Below are positions 50,184 through 58,246 of a stretch of DNA of 64,000 bases, in pieces. Position 1 is the first letter of the stretch; the number at the start of each line of letters is the position of its first letter. Origin of the DNA: CAZEHS01 sp964424355 (lineage in GTDB: Bacteria > Bacillota > Clostridia > Peptostreptococcales > Acidaminobacteraceae); assembly GCA_964424355.1 (NCBI GenBank), contig CAYRIO010000003.1:124001-188000 (forward strand), given 5' to 3'. The position numbers and the translations under genes were made by a program. The notes below the pieces were generated by a model. It did no database searches, had not been told where the DNA came from, and worked only from the letters and a program-made list of their open reading frames with translations.

Positions 50184-51164
50184 ATGGAAACAGGATTCCT
50201 GCATCATTTTTTCGGCACGGATCTGCCGATCATCGTCTTGGCGGCGTTCATCATCTACCTGCTCTTTTGGAATAAGATTCTAAAAAGCCGGGTCGATCAA
50301 AAAACGCACCATTTGAAAGAACAGATGGAAGAAAACAAGAGACTCTACCAAGCCTATTTGGATCGGGACCGGTTGAAGCAGGATTACTTTTTAGGCCTGT
50401 CCCACGAACTGCGGACACCGCTTCATGTAATTCTCAGCGCGCTGCAGCTGCAAGAGGATCCAAATGCGTTTGCCAGCCAGGAGGAAAAAGACGCTCAGAA
50501 TAACCGACTGTGCGCATTGATCAAAGGGAACAGCTACCGGCTGTTGCGGGTGATCAATAATCTGATTGACATCAATAAGATCGATGCAGAGGTAATGGTC
50601 TCGAAGCCGAGCACGGTGAATCTGGGTGAGGAAACCCGAAAGATCTTCGAGGCGGTTAAGCCCTGGTTCAATAAAAAATCCGTGCGCCTCAGCTTTGAAG
50701 AAGTTGACGGGAACCTGATTACAAGCTGTGATCGTGAGAACTATCTGCGTGTGCTGCTGAATCTGCTTTCCAATGCACTGAAATTTACGGAATCCGGCGG
50801 GGATGTTTTGATCACAACTGTTCGGAACCGCATATCAGGCCATTTGGTGCTCTCTGTAAAAGACTCCGGCATCGGTATTCCGGTCGCGGAGCATCAGCGG
50901 ATTTTCGAAAAGTACCTTCAGCTGGACCGGGAACTGGTCCGGAGCACAGAGGGGAACGGATTGGGCCTGGCGATTGTCAAAGGCTTAGTGGAAATGGAGA
51001 GTGGGACTGTTCAGGTGATCAGTTCTCCTCAAAAGGGGACCGAGTTTCGTGTCTCCTATCCTGCAAAAGAAATCATGCCCCAATCGGCAGAGAATGGGTA
51101 TGTTCACCGAGAGACCCTGGACTACCAGGTTCGGGTTGAGTTCTCTGAAATACTGCAGGAATAG
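50184..51164 (+). CDS. Sensor histidine kinase with a single N-terminal membrane segment
   Basis: 326 aa. One membrane helix (about 12-30), no real extracellular domain, coiled coil 35-65, HisKA with H74 in LGLSHELRTPLHV, HATPase with N-box LNLLSNALKF and G-boxes DSGIGIP and GNGLGLAIVKG. With almost no outside domain it must sense through the membrane or a partner, perhaps the preceding lipoprotein. Followed after 18 bases by the GlnK-like kinase. No dedicated response regulator is adjacent except the GlnL-like one. Confidence 0.9.
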   Translation: METGFLHHFFGTDLPIIVLAAFIIYLLFWNKILKSRVDQKTHHLKEQMEENKRLYQAYLDRDRLKQDYFLGLSHELRTPLHVILSALQLQEDPNAFASQEEKDAQNNRLCALIKGNSYRLLRVINNLIDINKIDAEVMVSKPSTVNLGEETRKIFEAVKPWFNKKSVRLSFEEVDGNLITSCDRENYLRVLLNLLSNALKFTESGGDVLITTVRNRISGHLVLSVKDSGIGIPVAEHQRIFEKYLQLDRELVRSTEGNGLGLAIVKGLVEMESGTVQVISSPQKGTEFRVSYPAKEIMPQSAENGYVHRETLDYQVRVEFSEILQE

Positions 51165-51182
51165 ACAGGAGAAGCAGACAGC

Positions 51183-52451
51183 ATGAAGAATATGCGCCAA
51201 ATGCTCATGATTTCACTGATTGCCGCTTTTGCAACGACCTTTTCCCTGAATTTTTTTATGGAAGGGTTCATCATCACCCTGTCGGTCATTCTGCTGCCCT
51301 TGATGATTTATGCCAATGAGCCTTTGGAGCCCCTGCCAACTTGTCTGATGGTGGCGGTTGTTTCGCCGACATTCCTGATGCTGGGCGACTATCTGGCCAC
51401 CCAGGACCTGTACCATTCATTCCTGATTGAGGTGCCGTCTTCGCTCTTCTATGTGGTCTATGGGACCGTATATACCTTGGGATATTGGCGTTCAGGAAAC
51501 CGCCATGTAACTCGGCTGATCACCACCGTCCTGCTGGCGGACTTTCTCTCGAACCTGGTGGAAGTCAGTATCCGGACCCATATCGTCGGGCTTGAATTCC
51601 CGGTTGTGAAAGCCCTGTTCGTCATCGCGGTGGTCCGGACCCTGATTGTTGCCTGCGTCATCATGGCTCTGAAATATTATCGGTCATTCTTATCCAGAGA
51701 AGAGCATGAAGCCCGCTATCGGAGACTGCTGGTGCTGATGTCCAGCTTTAAGAGCGAAATATATTTCATGAATATGAATATGAAGCATATCGAGAGCATC
51801 ATGGGCAAGTCGTTCCGTGCGTATCGGATTGCAGAGGATACCGGTGCGGCCGATGAACTGCGCGTATTGGCCTTGGATATATCCAAGGATGTCCATGAAA
51901 TCAAGAAGGATTATATCCGGGTTATCAAAGGGCTGGAGGATATGTCCGAAACCCGTATGGAACTTAAACCCATGCACATTAAGGACCTGGTGAAGCTCCT
52001 GATTGATTCGCTGAAGGAATACAATGAACCGGCGTATCTGATGGCGGAAATCGTACCCCAAGTGGCCTCGGAAATCAATGTGGGAGAGCATTTTTATCTG
52101 ATGTCCGTGCTCCGGAACCTGGTTGTGAACGCAATGGAAGCCTGTGAAGGGAAACCGGGTGCCCGGGTGGATCTGATGGTGACTGAGGAGGGGGATGCCC
52201 TCCTTGTGAAAGTGAAGGATAACGGTTACGGAATTAAAAGCTCGGATCTGGCATACATTTTCAATCCGGGCTTTTCAACGAAATATGACCCTGAATCCGG
52301 GGATATGAGCAGGGGATTGGGGCTCACCTTGGTCCGGGAATTGATTGAGAATCATTTCGGCGGAAGTATTTCGGTGGGATCTGTCTGCGGCTCCCACACT
52401 GTATTCACTGTCAGGATCCCAAAAGTTCGTTTGGAGGAAAATCCTATATGA
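51183..52451 (+). CDS. GlnK-like sensor kinase with multi-spanning N-terminus
   Basis: 422 aa. Five or six membrane segments (1-185), a linker and an atypical dimerisation helix region (about 190-275), then an intact HATPase (LRNLVVNAMEACEG, KDNGYGIKSSD, GLGLTLVRELIENHFGG). The typical H-box is not obvious; the best candidate histidine is in NMKHIESIMG at about 201. The architecture and the following YcbB-type regulator match the GlnK (YcbA) sensor of glutamine in Bacillus, though no glutaminase or glutamine transporter gene is in the window. It overlaps the regulator by 4 bases. Confidence 0.8.
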   Translation: MKNMRQMLMISLIAAFATTFSLNFFMEGFIITLSVILLPLMIYANEPLEPLPTCLMVAVVSPTFLMLGDYLATQDLYHSFLIEVPSSLFYVVYGTVYTLGYWRSGNRHVTRLITTVLLADFLSNLVEVSIRTHIVGLEFPVVKALFVIAVVRTLIVACVIMALKYYRSFLSREEHEARYRRLLVLMSSFKSEIYFMNMNMKHIESIMGKSFRAYRIAEDTGAADELRVLALDISKDVHEIKKDYIRVIKGLEDMSETRMELKPMHIKDLVKLLIDSLKEYNEPAYLMAEIVPQVASEINVGEHFYLMSVLRNLVVNAMEACEGKPGARVDLMVTEEGDALLVKVKDNGYGIKSSDLAYIFNPGFSTKYDPESGDMSRGLGLTLVRELIENHFGGSISVGSVCGSHTVFTVRIPKVRLEENPI

Positions 52452-53278
52452 GATTTTGTATCATTGATGATGACCCAAATGTGGTTCAAATGCTATCCAA
52501 TATCATTGAAGACCGAGAACTTGGTACTGTCATCGGACGGGCCAATGACGGTGAATCTGCTGTAGAGCTGGTAAAATGCCTGCAGCCGGACGTGGTGCTG
52601 GTCGATTATCTGATGCCTAAAAAGGATGGCTCTTCAGTGGTGCGCACCGTCCGGGGAAGCTACCCGGGAATCCGATTCATCCTGATTTCGCAGGTAACGG
52701 ATAAGGAGATGATCGCTCATTCCTATCTGGCAGGCATTGAATTTTTCATCAGCAAACCGATCAATGTCATTGAAGTGGAGAACGTGGTCCGCTCCGTTAC
52801 GGACAAAATCCGCATGGAGCAGACAATCGCCAGTATCCGGGGCATGCTGGTTCCCAAAAGCAGCAGTCCGGATTCGGAAGGGGCCCGGGTGAACCGCATT
52901 AAAATGATCCTCGGGCAAGTGGGAGTTCTGGGCGAAAAAGGGTCCTACGACATCATGAGCATCTGTGACTATGCGCTGCGCAATAAACTGCATCAGGGGC
53001 CTTTGGACCTGAATATGATCTGCGACAGCTTGGAAGACAACCCTAAAATTCTGAAGCAGCGGATCCGCCGGGCGGTCTATCGGGGCCTGACGAACGTTGC
53101 AAACTCAGGAATTGAGGATTATATGAACGAATATTTCCTTAAATTTGCCGGAACCCTGTTCGATTTCGAGAGTGTCCGGGCGGAAATGGACTTCATCCGG
53201 GGCAAACGCCCGGAAGGCGGTCGGGTGAATATCAATAAGTTCATTGAAGGTCTTCTCCTGCAAAGCGAATTGGAATAA
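52448..53278 (+). CDS. GlnL (YcbB)-like response regulator
   Basis: 276 aa. REC domain 1-120 with D7/D8, phospho-acceptor D53 and K103-region SKPIN. Residues about 145-276 are the YcbB-type DNA-binding domain (GSYDIMSICDYALRN, DNPKILKQRIRRAVYRGLTNVAN). It overlaps the kinase by 4 bases (ATGA), so the pair is translated together. In Bacillus this pair controls glutamine use; here the target is unknown. Terminates just before the convergent sigma-54 activator. Confidence 0.87.
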   Translation: MRFCIIDDDPNVVQMLSNIIEDRELGTVIGRANDGESAVELVKCLQPDVVLVDYLMPKKDGSSVVRTVRGSYPGIRFILISQVTDKEMIAHSYLAGIEFFISKPINVIEVENVVRSVTDKIRMEQTIASIRGMLVPKSSSPDSEGARVNRIKMILGQVGVLGEKGSYDIMSICDYALRNKLHQGPLDLNMICDSLEDNPKILKQRIRRAVYRGLTNVANSGIEDYMNEYFLKFAGTLFDFESVRAEMDFIRGKRPEGGRVNINKFIEGLLLQSELE

Positions 53279-53306
53279 AAAAACCGACGGTTAATCGCTC
53301 ACCGTC
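53273..53306 (-). terminator. Terminator of the sigma-54 activator gene
   Basis: On the reverse strand GACGGT/ACCGTC form a 6-bp stem with a 9-base loop, followed by seven U residues. It overlaps the stop codons of both convergent genes. Confidence 0.75.
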
Positions 53307-55033
53307 AGTTGATATTGCTCCAGCTTCTTATAAAGCCCGGCCCGGCTGATTCCCAGCAAGGCTGCGGCTTTTTTCTTATTCCCTCCGGTTTCTTTAAGGG
53401 CCTTTTGGATCAGCTCCTTTTCCATAGAACCAGTGGCATCCTGCATCCGTGAATGCTCCGCTGAAATGGGGGCAGGGATAGGGGGAGGGGCCAGGTGCTG
53501 CCCGGGCGCAATGTACTCCGGAAGCAGTGCGGTCTTGATGTAAAGGTCATCCTCCAGCAGATTCAGGGCTCTTTCCAGAATGTTTTCCAGCTCGCGGACA
53601 TTGCCGGGCCAATGGTATTCCTTCAAAGCCCCCAGGGCTTCCGGGGTAAAGCCGTACACGATCAGATCCATCCGATGGGTCAATTTCCGCAAGATTTCAT
53701 CGGCGAGATCGGGGATTTCTTCCTTGCGTTCCCGCAGGGGATCCAGATTCAGGCGCATGACATTCAGGCGGTAATAGAGATCACTCCGGAACTTTCCGGA
53801 GCTGACCCGCTGTTCAATATCATAGTTTGTGGCGGCAACTACCCGCACATCAATCCGGATGGGGGCATCACCACCGACCCGATCCAGTTCTTTTTCCTGG
53901 AGGACCCGCAGGAGCTTCGCCTGCATTTCCAGAGGCATATCGCCAATCTCATCCAGAAAAATGGTGCCGGTGTGGGCCAATTCGAATTTTCCTTTCTTGC
54001 CCTGACGGTTAGCGCCTGTAAAGGCTCCCTGCTCATAGCCGAAGAGCTCAGATTCCAGGAGCTCGGAGGGGATTGCAGCACAGTTGAGGGTGATGAAGGG
54101 CTTGCTTTTTCGGGGGCTGGCGTTATGGACCGCATGGGCGAACAATTCTTTCCCGGTTCCGCTTTCGCCGATGATCAGCACGTTGGAATCCGTTCGGGAG
54201 GCCTTCAGCGCCATTTTGATAGCGGACTGGGTGGAGGTGCTGTTGCCGATGATATTGTCAAAGGAATACCGTGCCGTAGTTTCATGGCTGATTTCTTCGG
54301 TGTGGAAATGCACCTTTTTTTGAAGCATGGAGAGCTTGTTGAACAGGGTGTAGAAATCGTCGATATCCTTAAAGATGGCTTTGCCGACGGCCCCCACCAC
54401 GATTCCGTTCTGAACGATAGGGATGCGGCTCGCGATCATCTTGTTTCCCCGAACAAGCTGGACCTCTTCTGTCTCAGCAACACCAGTTTCAATGACGTGG
54501 TGCATGCGGGTGTTCTCGATGACCTCGGAGACGTGCTTGCCCTCGGGATACATATCCTGGAGAAATTCCTTGTAGGACCGGCTCATCGTGGTGATGATCC
54601 CATTCTGATCCACAATGACGAGCCACTCATTGACATTGTTCATGATGGTATCCAGGGCGTCGTAATAGAAAAAGGTATCTGCTTCCTTTGCCTTCAGGGT
54701 CTGATGGGTTCTCAGATCGTTCATCTGGATGCACAGTGAATTCTCTCCTGTGGCGGAGTTGATGACCGGAAAGTAGCTGGCACTGATTTCGGTCTCCCGG
54801 TAGCGGAACCGCTGTTCCAGGATGGGGGTGTTTTGTTCCATGGCCATGGCGCCTTTTGAAAAATCACGGCTGACCCAAATCAAGGGCTTCCGTTTCAACT
54901 CGCGGTCAGTGATGTCCAGCAAATCCATGGAGCGGCGGTTGGCATACAGGACATTTAATTTAGAATCGGTGATGATCAGCCCTTCGTGCAGGGTGTCTGC
55001 GGCAATGGTAAGGGACGAGAGCAATGCATCCAT
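53291..55033 (-). CDS. Sigma-54-dependent activator with PAS domains, AAA+ and Fis-type HTH
   Basis: 580 aa. Two PAS-like regions (about 10-108 and 122-225), coiled coil 228-250, AAA+ domain about 258-500 with Walker A GESGTGKE (289-296), the sigma-54-contact GAFTGA (336-341), Walker B TIFLDEIGD (357-365) and a C-terminal Fis-type HTH (about 538-578, KKKAAALLGISRAGLYKKLEQY). All residues for sigma-54 activation are intact. GGAGG lies 6 bases before ATG 55033. It sits next to two divergent sigma-54 promoters 1 kb away and is the obvious activator of the SDR and bcd-etf genes. The PAS ligand is not identifiable. Confidence 0.93.
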   Translation of the reverse strand: MDALLSSLTIAADTLHEGLIITDSKLNVLYANRRSMDLLDITDRELKRKPLIWVSRDFSKGAMAMEQNTPILEQRFRYRETEISASYFPVINSATGENSLCIQMNDLRTHQTLKAKEADTFFYYDALDTIMNNVNEWLVIVDQNGIITTMSRSYKEFLQDMYPEGKHVSEVIENTRMHHVIETGVAETEEVQLVRGNKMIASRIPIVQNGIVVGAVGKAIFKDIDDFYTLFNKLSMLQKKVHFHTEEISHETTARYSFDNIIGNSTSTQSAIKMALKASRTDSNVLIIGESGTGKELFAHAVHNASPRKSKPFITLNCAAIPSELLESELFGYEQGAFTGANRQGKKGKFELAHTGTIFLDEIGDMPLEMQAKLLRVLQEKELDRVGGDAPIRIDVRVVAATNYDIEQRVSSGKFRSDLYYRLNVMRLNLDPLRERKEEIPDLADEILRKLTHRMDLIVYGFTPEALGALKEYHWPGNVRELENILERALNLLEDDLYIKTALLPEYIAPGQHLAPPPIPAPISAEHSRMQDATGSMEKELIQKALKETGGNKKKAAALLGISRAGLYKKLEQYQLTVSD

Positions 55034-55091
55034 GCGGGCCTCCGGTGCGAAATGGTTTTATGCTCTTACTGTATCAGAATCCATTGGGAAA

Positions 55092-55139
55092 ATAAATAGA
55101 AAAACGCTGGCAGTGTCAACAAAGTAGACACTGCCAGCG
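55092..55139 (-). terminator. Terminator of the SDR gene, embedding a GTGTC-N9-GACAC site
   Basis: CGCTGGCAGTGTC (55105-55117) pairs perfectly with GACACTGCCAGCG (55127-55139) around a 9-base loop. On the reverse strand it is followed by TTTTTCTATTTATTTT. The stem and loop contain GTGTC-AACAAAGTA-GACAC, the same pattern as the enhancer candidate at 56101-56119, and GTAGACAC recurs at 55145-55152. Confidence 0.85.
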
Positions 55140-55174
55140 TGGGTGTAGACACTATTCTTTACAGGAGAATCGCT

Positions 55175-55909
55175 TTAGAGTACGACACCGCCATCAACGC
55201 TGAGTACGGCGCCGGTGATATAAGCGGATTCATCAGAAGCGAGGAAAATGAAAGCATAGCCGACATCCTCCGGTGTTCCCAGACGCTTGAATGGCGATTT
55301 TTGTTTCATGGAATCCAACACATTCTCAGGCATCTGAGCAGTCATTTCTGTCATGATAAAGCCGGGAGCCACTGCGTTGACACGGATGTTGTATTTGCCA
55401 AGCTCTTTTCCCCAGGTCTTTGTCATGCCGATTACGCCCCACTTAGTGGCTGCGTAGTTGGTTTGGCCGAAATTGCCGTAGATCCCGACAACGGAAGCCA
55501 CGTTGATGATGGAGCCGCCTGTAGCGGTCATCGCTTTGGCAGCGGCCTGACCCACCAGGAATGCCCCCTTCAGGTTTACATCGATGACCCGGTCCCATTG
55601 TTCCTCTGTCATCTTCATCATGGTTGCATCCGCAGTGATGCCTGCATTGTTAACCAGGACATCGATCTTTCCGGTTGCGGCCATCGCATCGGCAATGGTT
55701 TTTTCAACGGACTCTTTGGACGTGACATTGCAGACAAAGGGGAATGCTTTAACGCCCAGTGCGCGGATTTCATCGGCAGCGTTATTCACTTCAGCGCTGA
55801 TGTCACACAGGATGATATCAGCGCCTTCTTTTGCCATCATTAAAGCGGCAGTCTTGCCGATGCCTCTGCTTGCACCGGTGATCATTACGGTTTTGCCTTT
55901 CAGTCTCAT
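55175..55909 (-). CDS. Short-chain dehydrogenase/reductase (acetoacetyl-CoA or 3-oxoacyl reductase type)
   Basis: 244 aa, classical FabG/PhaB length. TGASRGIG (11-18), NNAG (87-90), and the catalytic S139, Y152 and K156 (YAATK) are intact; C-terminus ILSVDGGVVL is typical. FabG/PhaB enzymes reduce 3-oxoacyl-ACP or acetoacetyl-CoA to the (R)-3-hydroxy form. GGAG lies 6-9 bases before ATG 55909. It is divergently transcribed from bcd-etfBA-maoC and has its own sigma-54 promoter at 55980-55995. This points to a catabolic or fermentative CoA substrate; housekeeping lipid synthesis would not normally need sigma-54. Confidence 0.9.
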   Translation of the reverse strand: MRLKGKTVMITGASRGIGKTAALMMAKEGADIILCDISAEVNNAADEIRALGVKAFPFVCNVTSKESVEKTIADAMAATGKIDVLVNNAGITADATMMKMTEEQWDRVIDVNLKGAFLVGQAAAKAMTATGGSIINVASVVGIYGNFGQTNYAATKWGVIGMTKTWGKELGKYNIRVNAVAPGFIMTEMTAQMPENVLDSMKQKSPFKRLGTPEDVGYAFIFLASDESAYITGAVLSVDGGVVL

Positions 55910-55979
55910 GGTTGCTCTCCTTATAAATAGGGATGTGTCATGGCTTTTATACCCTGAACTGATACTGTCACTCTGTTAT

Positions 55980-55995
55980 TGCAAGCCTTGTGCCA
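55980..55995 (-). promoter_or_regulatory. Sigma-54 promoter of the SDR gene
   Basis: Reverse strand reads TGGCAC-AAGGC-TTGCA, a full match to the -24/-12 consensus (TGGCAC-N5-TTGCW), about 70 bases before the SDR start codon. Confidence 0.88.
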
Positions 55996-56090
55996 AAACA
56001 GAGAAATTCTTTCAATTGAGAAGCATGGTGGGTCTGGGAATGGTTTTAGGGGTTCGGACCTCATCGAAAGCTGTGGAACTGCATGCAAAA

Positions 56091-56119
56091 GTGTCCGAAG
56101 GTGTCTTTATAGTAGACAC
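56091..56119. promoter_or_regulatory. Candidate enhancer for the sigma-54 activator
   Basis: GTGTC-N5-GTGTC-N9-GACAC. The GTGTC (56101) and GACAC (56115-56119) half-sites form an inverted repeat, with an extra direct half-site at 56091. It lies 96-139 bases from the leftward -24 box and 117-145 bases from the rightward one, ideal for a looping activator serving both. The AGTAGACAC 9-mer is repeated in the terminator near the activator gene. The whole 55910-56294 gap holds only these control sites. Confidence 0.65.
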
Positions 56120-56235
56120 GTCTATATGCTGTGAGAAACATCACAATCTTTTTCGAAGGGGATGGAGGCGGGAAAACCTTTGTTTTGTAAGGGGTGTGGG
56201 GGATGTGAAATCAATTGCCACTTTCGAAATACGAT

Positions 56236-56251
56236 TGGCACAGGACTTGCA
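56236..56251 (+). promoter_or_regulatory. Sigma-54 promoter of bcd-etfB-etfA-maoC
   Basis: TGGCAC-AGGAC-TTGCA matches the sigma-54 -24/-12 consensus fully and lies 43 bases before the bcd start. Confidence 0.92.
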
Positions 56252-56294
56252 ACATGAATTATTGTTAAGCTAATAACAGATTTAGGAGGTACTT

Positions 56295-57434
56295 ATGCAG
56301 TTCGGTCTATCTAAAGAACACACGATGCTCCGCGAAATGTACAGAAAGTTCGCAGACCAGGAGGTTAAACCTCTGGCTAAGGAAATCGACGAGGAAGAGC
56401 GATTCCCGGAAGAGACAGTTGCAAAAATGATCAAAGCTGGGTTCATGGGGATTCCTTTCCCGAAAAACCTGGGCGGCGAAGGCGGCGACAACCTGGGTTA
56501 CGCCATGGCGGTAGAAGAACTCTCCCGTGCCTGCGCAACTACCGGTGTCGTATTGTCAGCTCACGTATCCCTGGGCTCCGCACCTATTTATGAATTCGGA
56601 ACAGACGAGCAACGTCAAAAATACCTGGTGCCACTTGCCAAGGGTGAGAAACTGGGGGCTTTCGGCCTCACAGAGCCCAATGCAGGGACAGATGCTGGCG
56701 CTCAACAGACCACGGCGGTTCTGGATGGCGACCACTACATCATCAACGGCAGCAAAATTTTCATCACCAACGGAATTTATGCAGATACGTACATCGTCAT
56801 GGCGATGACGGACAAGAGCCAGGGCGTTAAAGGCATCTCCGCATTCATCATGGAAAAAGGCATGGAAGGCTTCACCTTCGGCCCCAAAGAGAAAAAGTTA
56901 GGGATCCGTGGTTCCGCTACCTGCGAATTGATTTTCGACAACGTACGGGTTCCTAAAGAGAACCTGCTGGCCAAGGAAGGTCATGGTTTCAAAATTGCCA
57001 TGAAAACCTTGGATGGCGGTCGTGTCGGGATTGCGTCACAAGCCCTGGGTATCGCTCAAGGCGCTTTGGATGCCACCGTTGCCTATACAAAAGAACGAAA
57101 GCAGTTTGGGCGTTCCATCTCCCAGTTCCAGAACACACAGTTCCAGCTGGCGGACATGTCCACAAAAGTTGAAGCGGCACGACTTCTGGTTTATAGAGCT
57201 GCCTGGTGCAAGGATCAGGGCATGTCCTACTCCAAAGAAGCGGCCATGGCAAAGCTTTATGCTTCCGAAGCGGCCATGGAAGTCACAACAAAAGCTGTCC
57301 AGCTCCATGGCGGCTACGGGTATACCCGTGAGTATGAAGTGGAGCGTATGATGCGGGATGCAAAAATCACAGAGATCTATGAAGGCACCTCAGAGGTTCA
57401 ACGGATGGTTATCTCTGCGGCGCTCTTGAAATAG
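56295..57434 (+). CDS. bcd: Acyl-CoA dehydrogenase, short-chain (butyryl-CoA dehydrogenase type)
   Basis: 379 aa, full-length. FGLTEPNAGTDAG and FITNGIYADTYIVMA are FAD/substrate-binding signatures; YTKERKQFGRSISQFQNTQFQLADM and the catalytic base E363 in EIYEGTSEVQRM complete the fold. The match is to short-chain, Etf-linked butyryl-CoA dehydrogenases. It either reduces crotonyl-CoA (fermentation) or oxidises butyryl-CoA, using EtfAB as electron partner. AGGAGG lies 7 bases before ATG 56295; etfB follows after 11 bases. Sigma-54 promoter upstream. Exact chain length is inferred. Confidence 0.93.
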   Translation: MQFGLSKEHTMLREMYRKFADQEVKPLAKEIDEEERFPEETVAKMIKAGFMGIPFPKNLGGEGGDNLGYAMAVEELSRACATTGVVLSAHVSLGSAPIYEFGTDEQRQKYLVPLAKGEKLGAFGLTEPNAGTDAGAQQTTAVLDGDHYIINGSKIFITNGIYADTYIVMAMTDKSQGVKGISAFIMEKGMEGFTFGPKEKKLGIRGSATCELIFDNVRVPKENLLAKEGHGFKIAMKTLDGGRVGIASQALGIAQGALDATVAYTKERKQFGRSISQFQNTQFQLADMSTKVEAARLLVYRAAWCKDQGMSYSKEAAMAKLYASEAAMEVTTKAVQLHGGYGYTREYEVERMMRDAKITEIYEGTSEVQRMVISAALLK

Positions 57435-57445
57435 GAGGCACATTC

Positions 57446-58228
57446 ATGAAAATCGTTGTATGTATCAAGCAGGTACCTGATACCAATGAAGTAAAGCTGG
57501 ATCCCAAAACCGGCACCCTGATTCGTGACGGTGTTCCCAGCATCATCAACCCCGATGACAAGAGCGGTCTTGAAGCTGCTCTCCGTCTGAAAGACTCCAT
57601 CGGCGCACACGTTACTGTCATCACCATGGGCCCACCCCAAGCGGACCTGGCCCTGCGTGAAGCAATGGCCATGGGTGTAGACCGAGCAATTCTGCTGACT
57701 GACCGGGCTTTTGCCGGAGCAGATACCTGGGCGACTTCATCAGCCCTGGCTGGCGCCCTGCGGAACATCGAGCATGATCTCATCATCGCAGGCCGTCAGG
57801 CTATCGACGGTGACACGGCTCAAGTTGGGCCCCAGATCGCTGAACACCTTCAAATTCCTTCTATTTCCTACGTTGAAGAACTCCAGCCCACAGACGATGG
57901 CATCATCGTAAGACGGGCGTTCGAAGACGGCTACCACCGTATCCATGCGAAGTTCCCTTGCCTGATCACAACTCTGAAGGAACTGAATGAAGCGCGTTAC
58001 ATGCGCGTTGGCGGGATCTATGACGCTTTCAGAACCCAAGAAGTAGAAATCTGGAATGTGGGCAATATCACGGTGGATCCTTCAAACCTGGGTCTTAAGG
58101 GTTCTCCGACCAAGGTTAAGAAATCCTTCACCAAGGGCGCGAAATCAGCAGGAAAAGTATTCCAAGTGGATCATAAGGAAGCGGCACAGATCATTGTTGA
58201 AAAACTCAAGGAAAAGTTCATCCTTTAA
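57446..58228 (+). CDS. etfB: Electron transfer flavoprotein beta subunit
   Basis: 260 aa. KIVVCIKQVPDTNEVKLDPKTG at the N-terminus, GVDRAILLTDRAFAGADT and LIIAGRQAIDGDTAQVGPQIAE are the EtfB nucleotide-binding and signature stretches. It binds AMP or, in bifurcating forms, a second FAD and NADH. Gene order bcd-etfB-etfA is that of clostridial butyrate operons, where the complex can bifurcate electrons to ferredoxin. Whether this one bifurcates cannot be read from the sequence by eye. AGGAGG lies 7-8 bases before ATG. Confidence 0.95.
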   Translation: MKIVVCIKQVPDTNEVKLDPKTGTLIRDGVPSIINPDDKSGLEAALRLKDSIGAHVTVITMGPPQADLALREAMAMGVDRAILLTDRAFAGADTWATSSALAGALRNIEHDLIIAGRQAIDGDTAQVGPQIAEHLQIPSISYVEELQPTDDGIIVRRAFEDGYHRIHAKFPCLITTLKELNEARYMRVGGIYDAFRTQEVEIWNVGNITVDPSNLGLKGSPTKVKKSFTKGAKSAGKVFQVDHKEAAQIIVEKLKEKFIL

Positions 58229-58246
58229 TACTGGAGGCATAGATCC

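Noticed and set aside
53495..54739. 414-codon frame opposite the sigma-54 activator
   Set aside because: All AAA+ motifs are on the reverse strand; no ribosome site or recognisable domain here.
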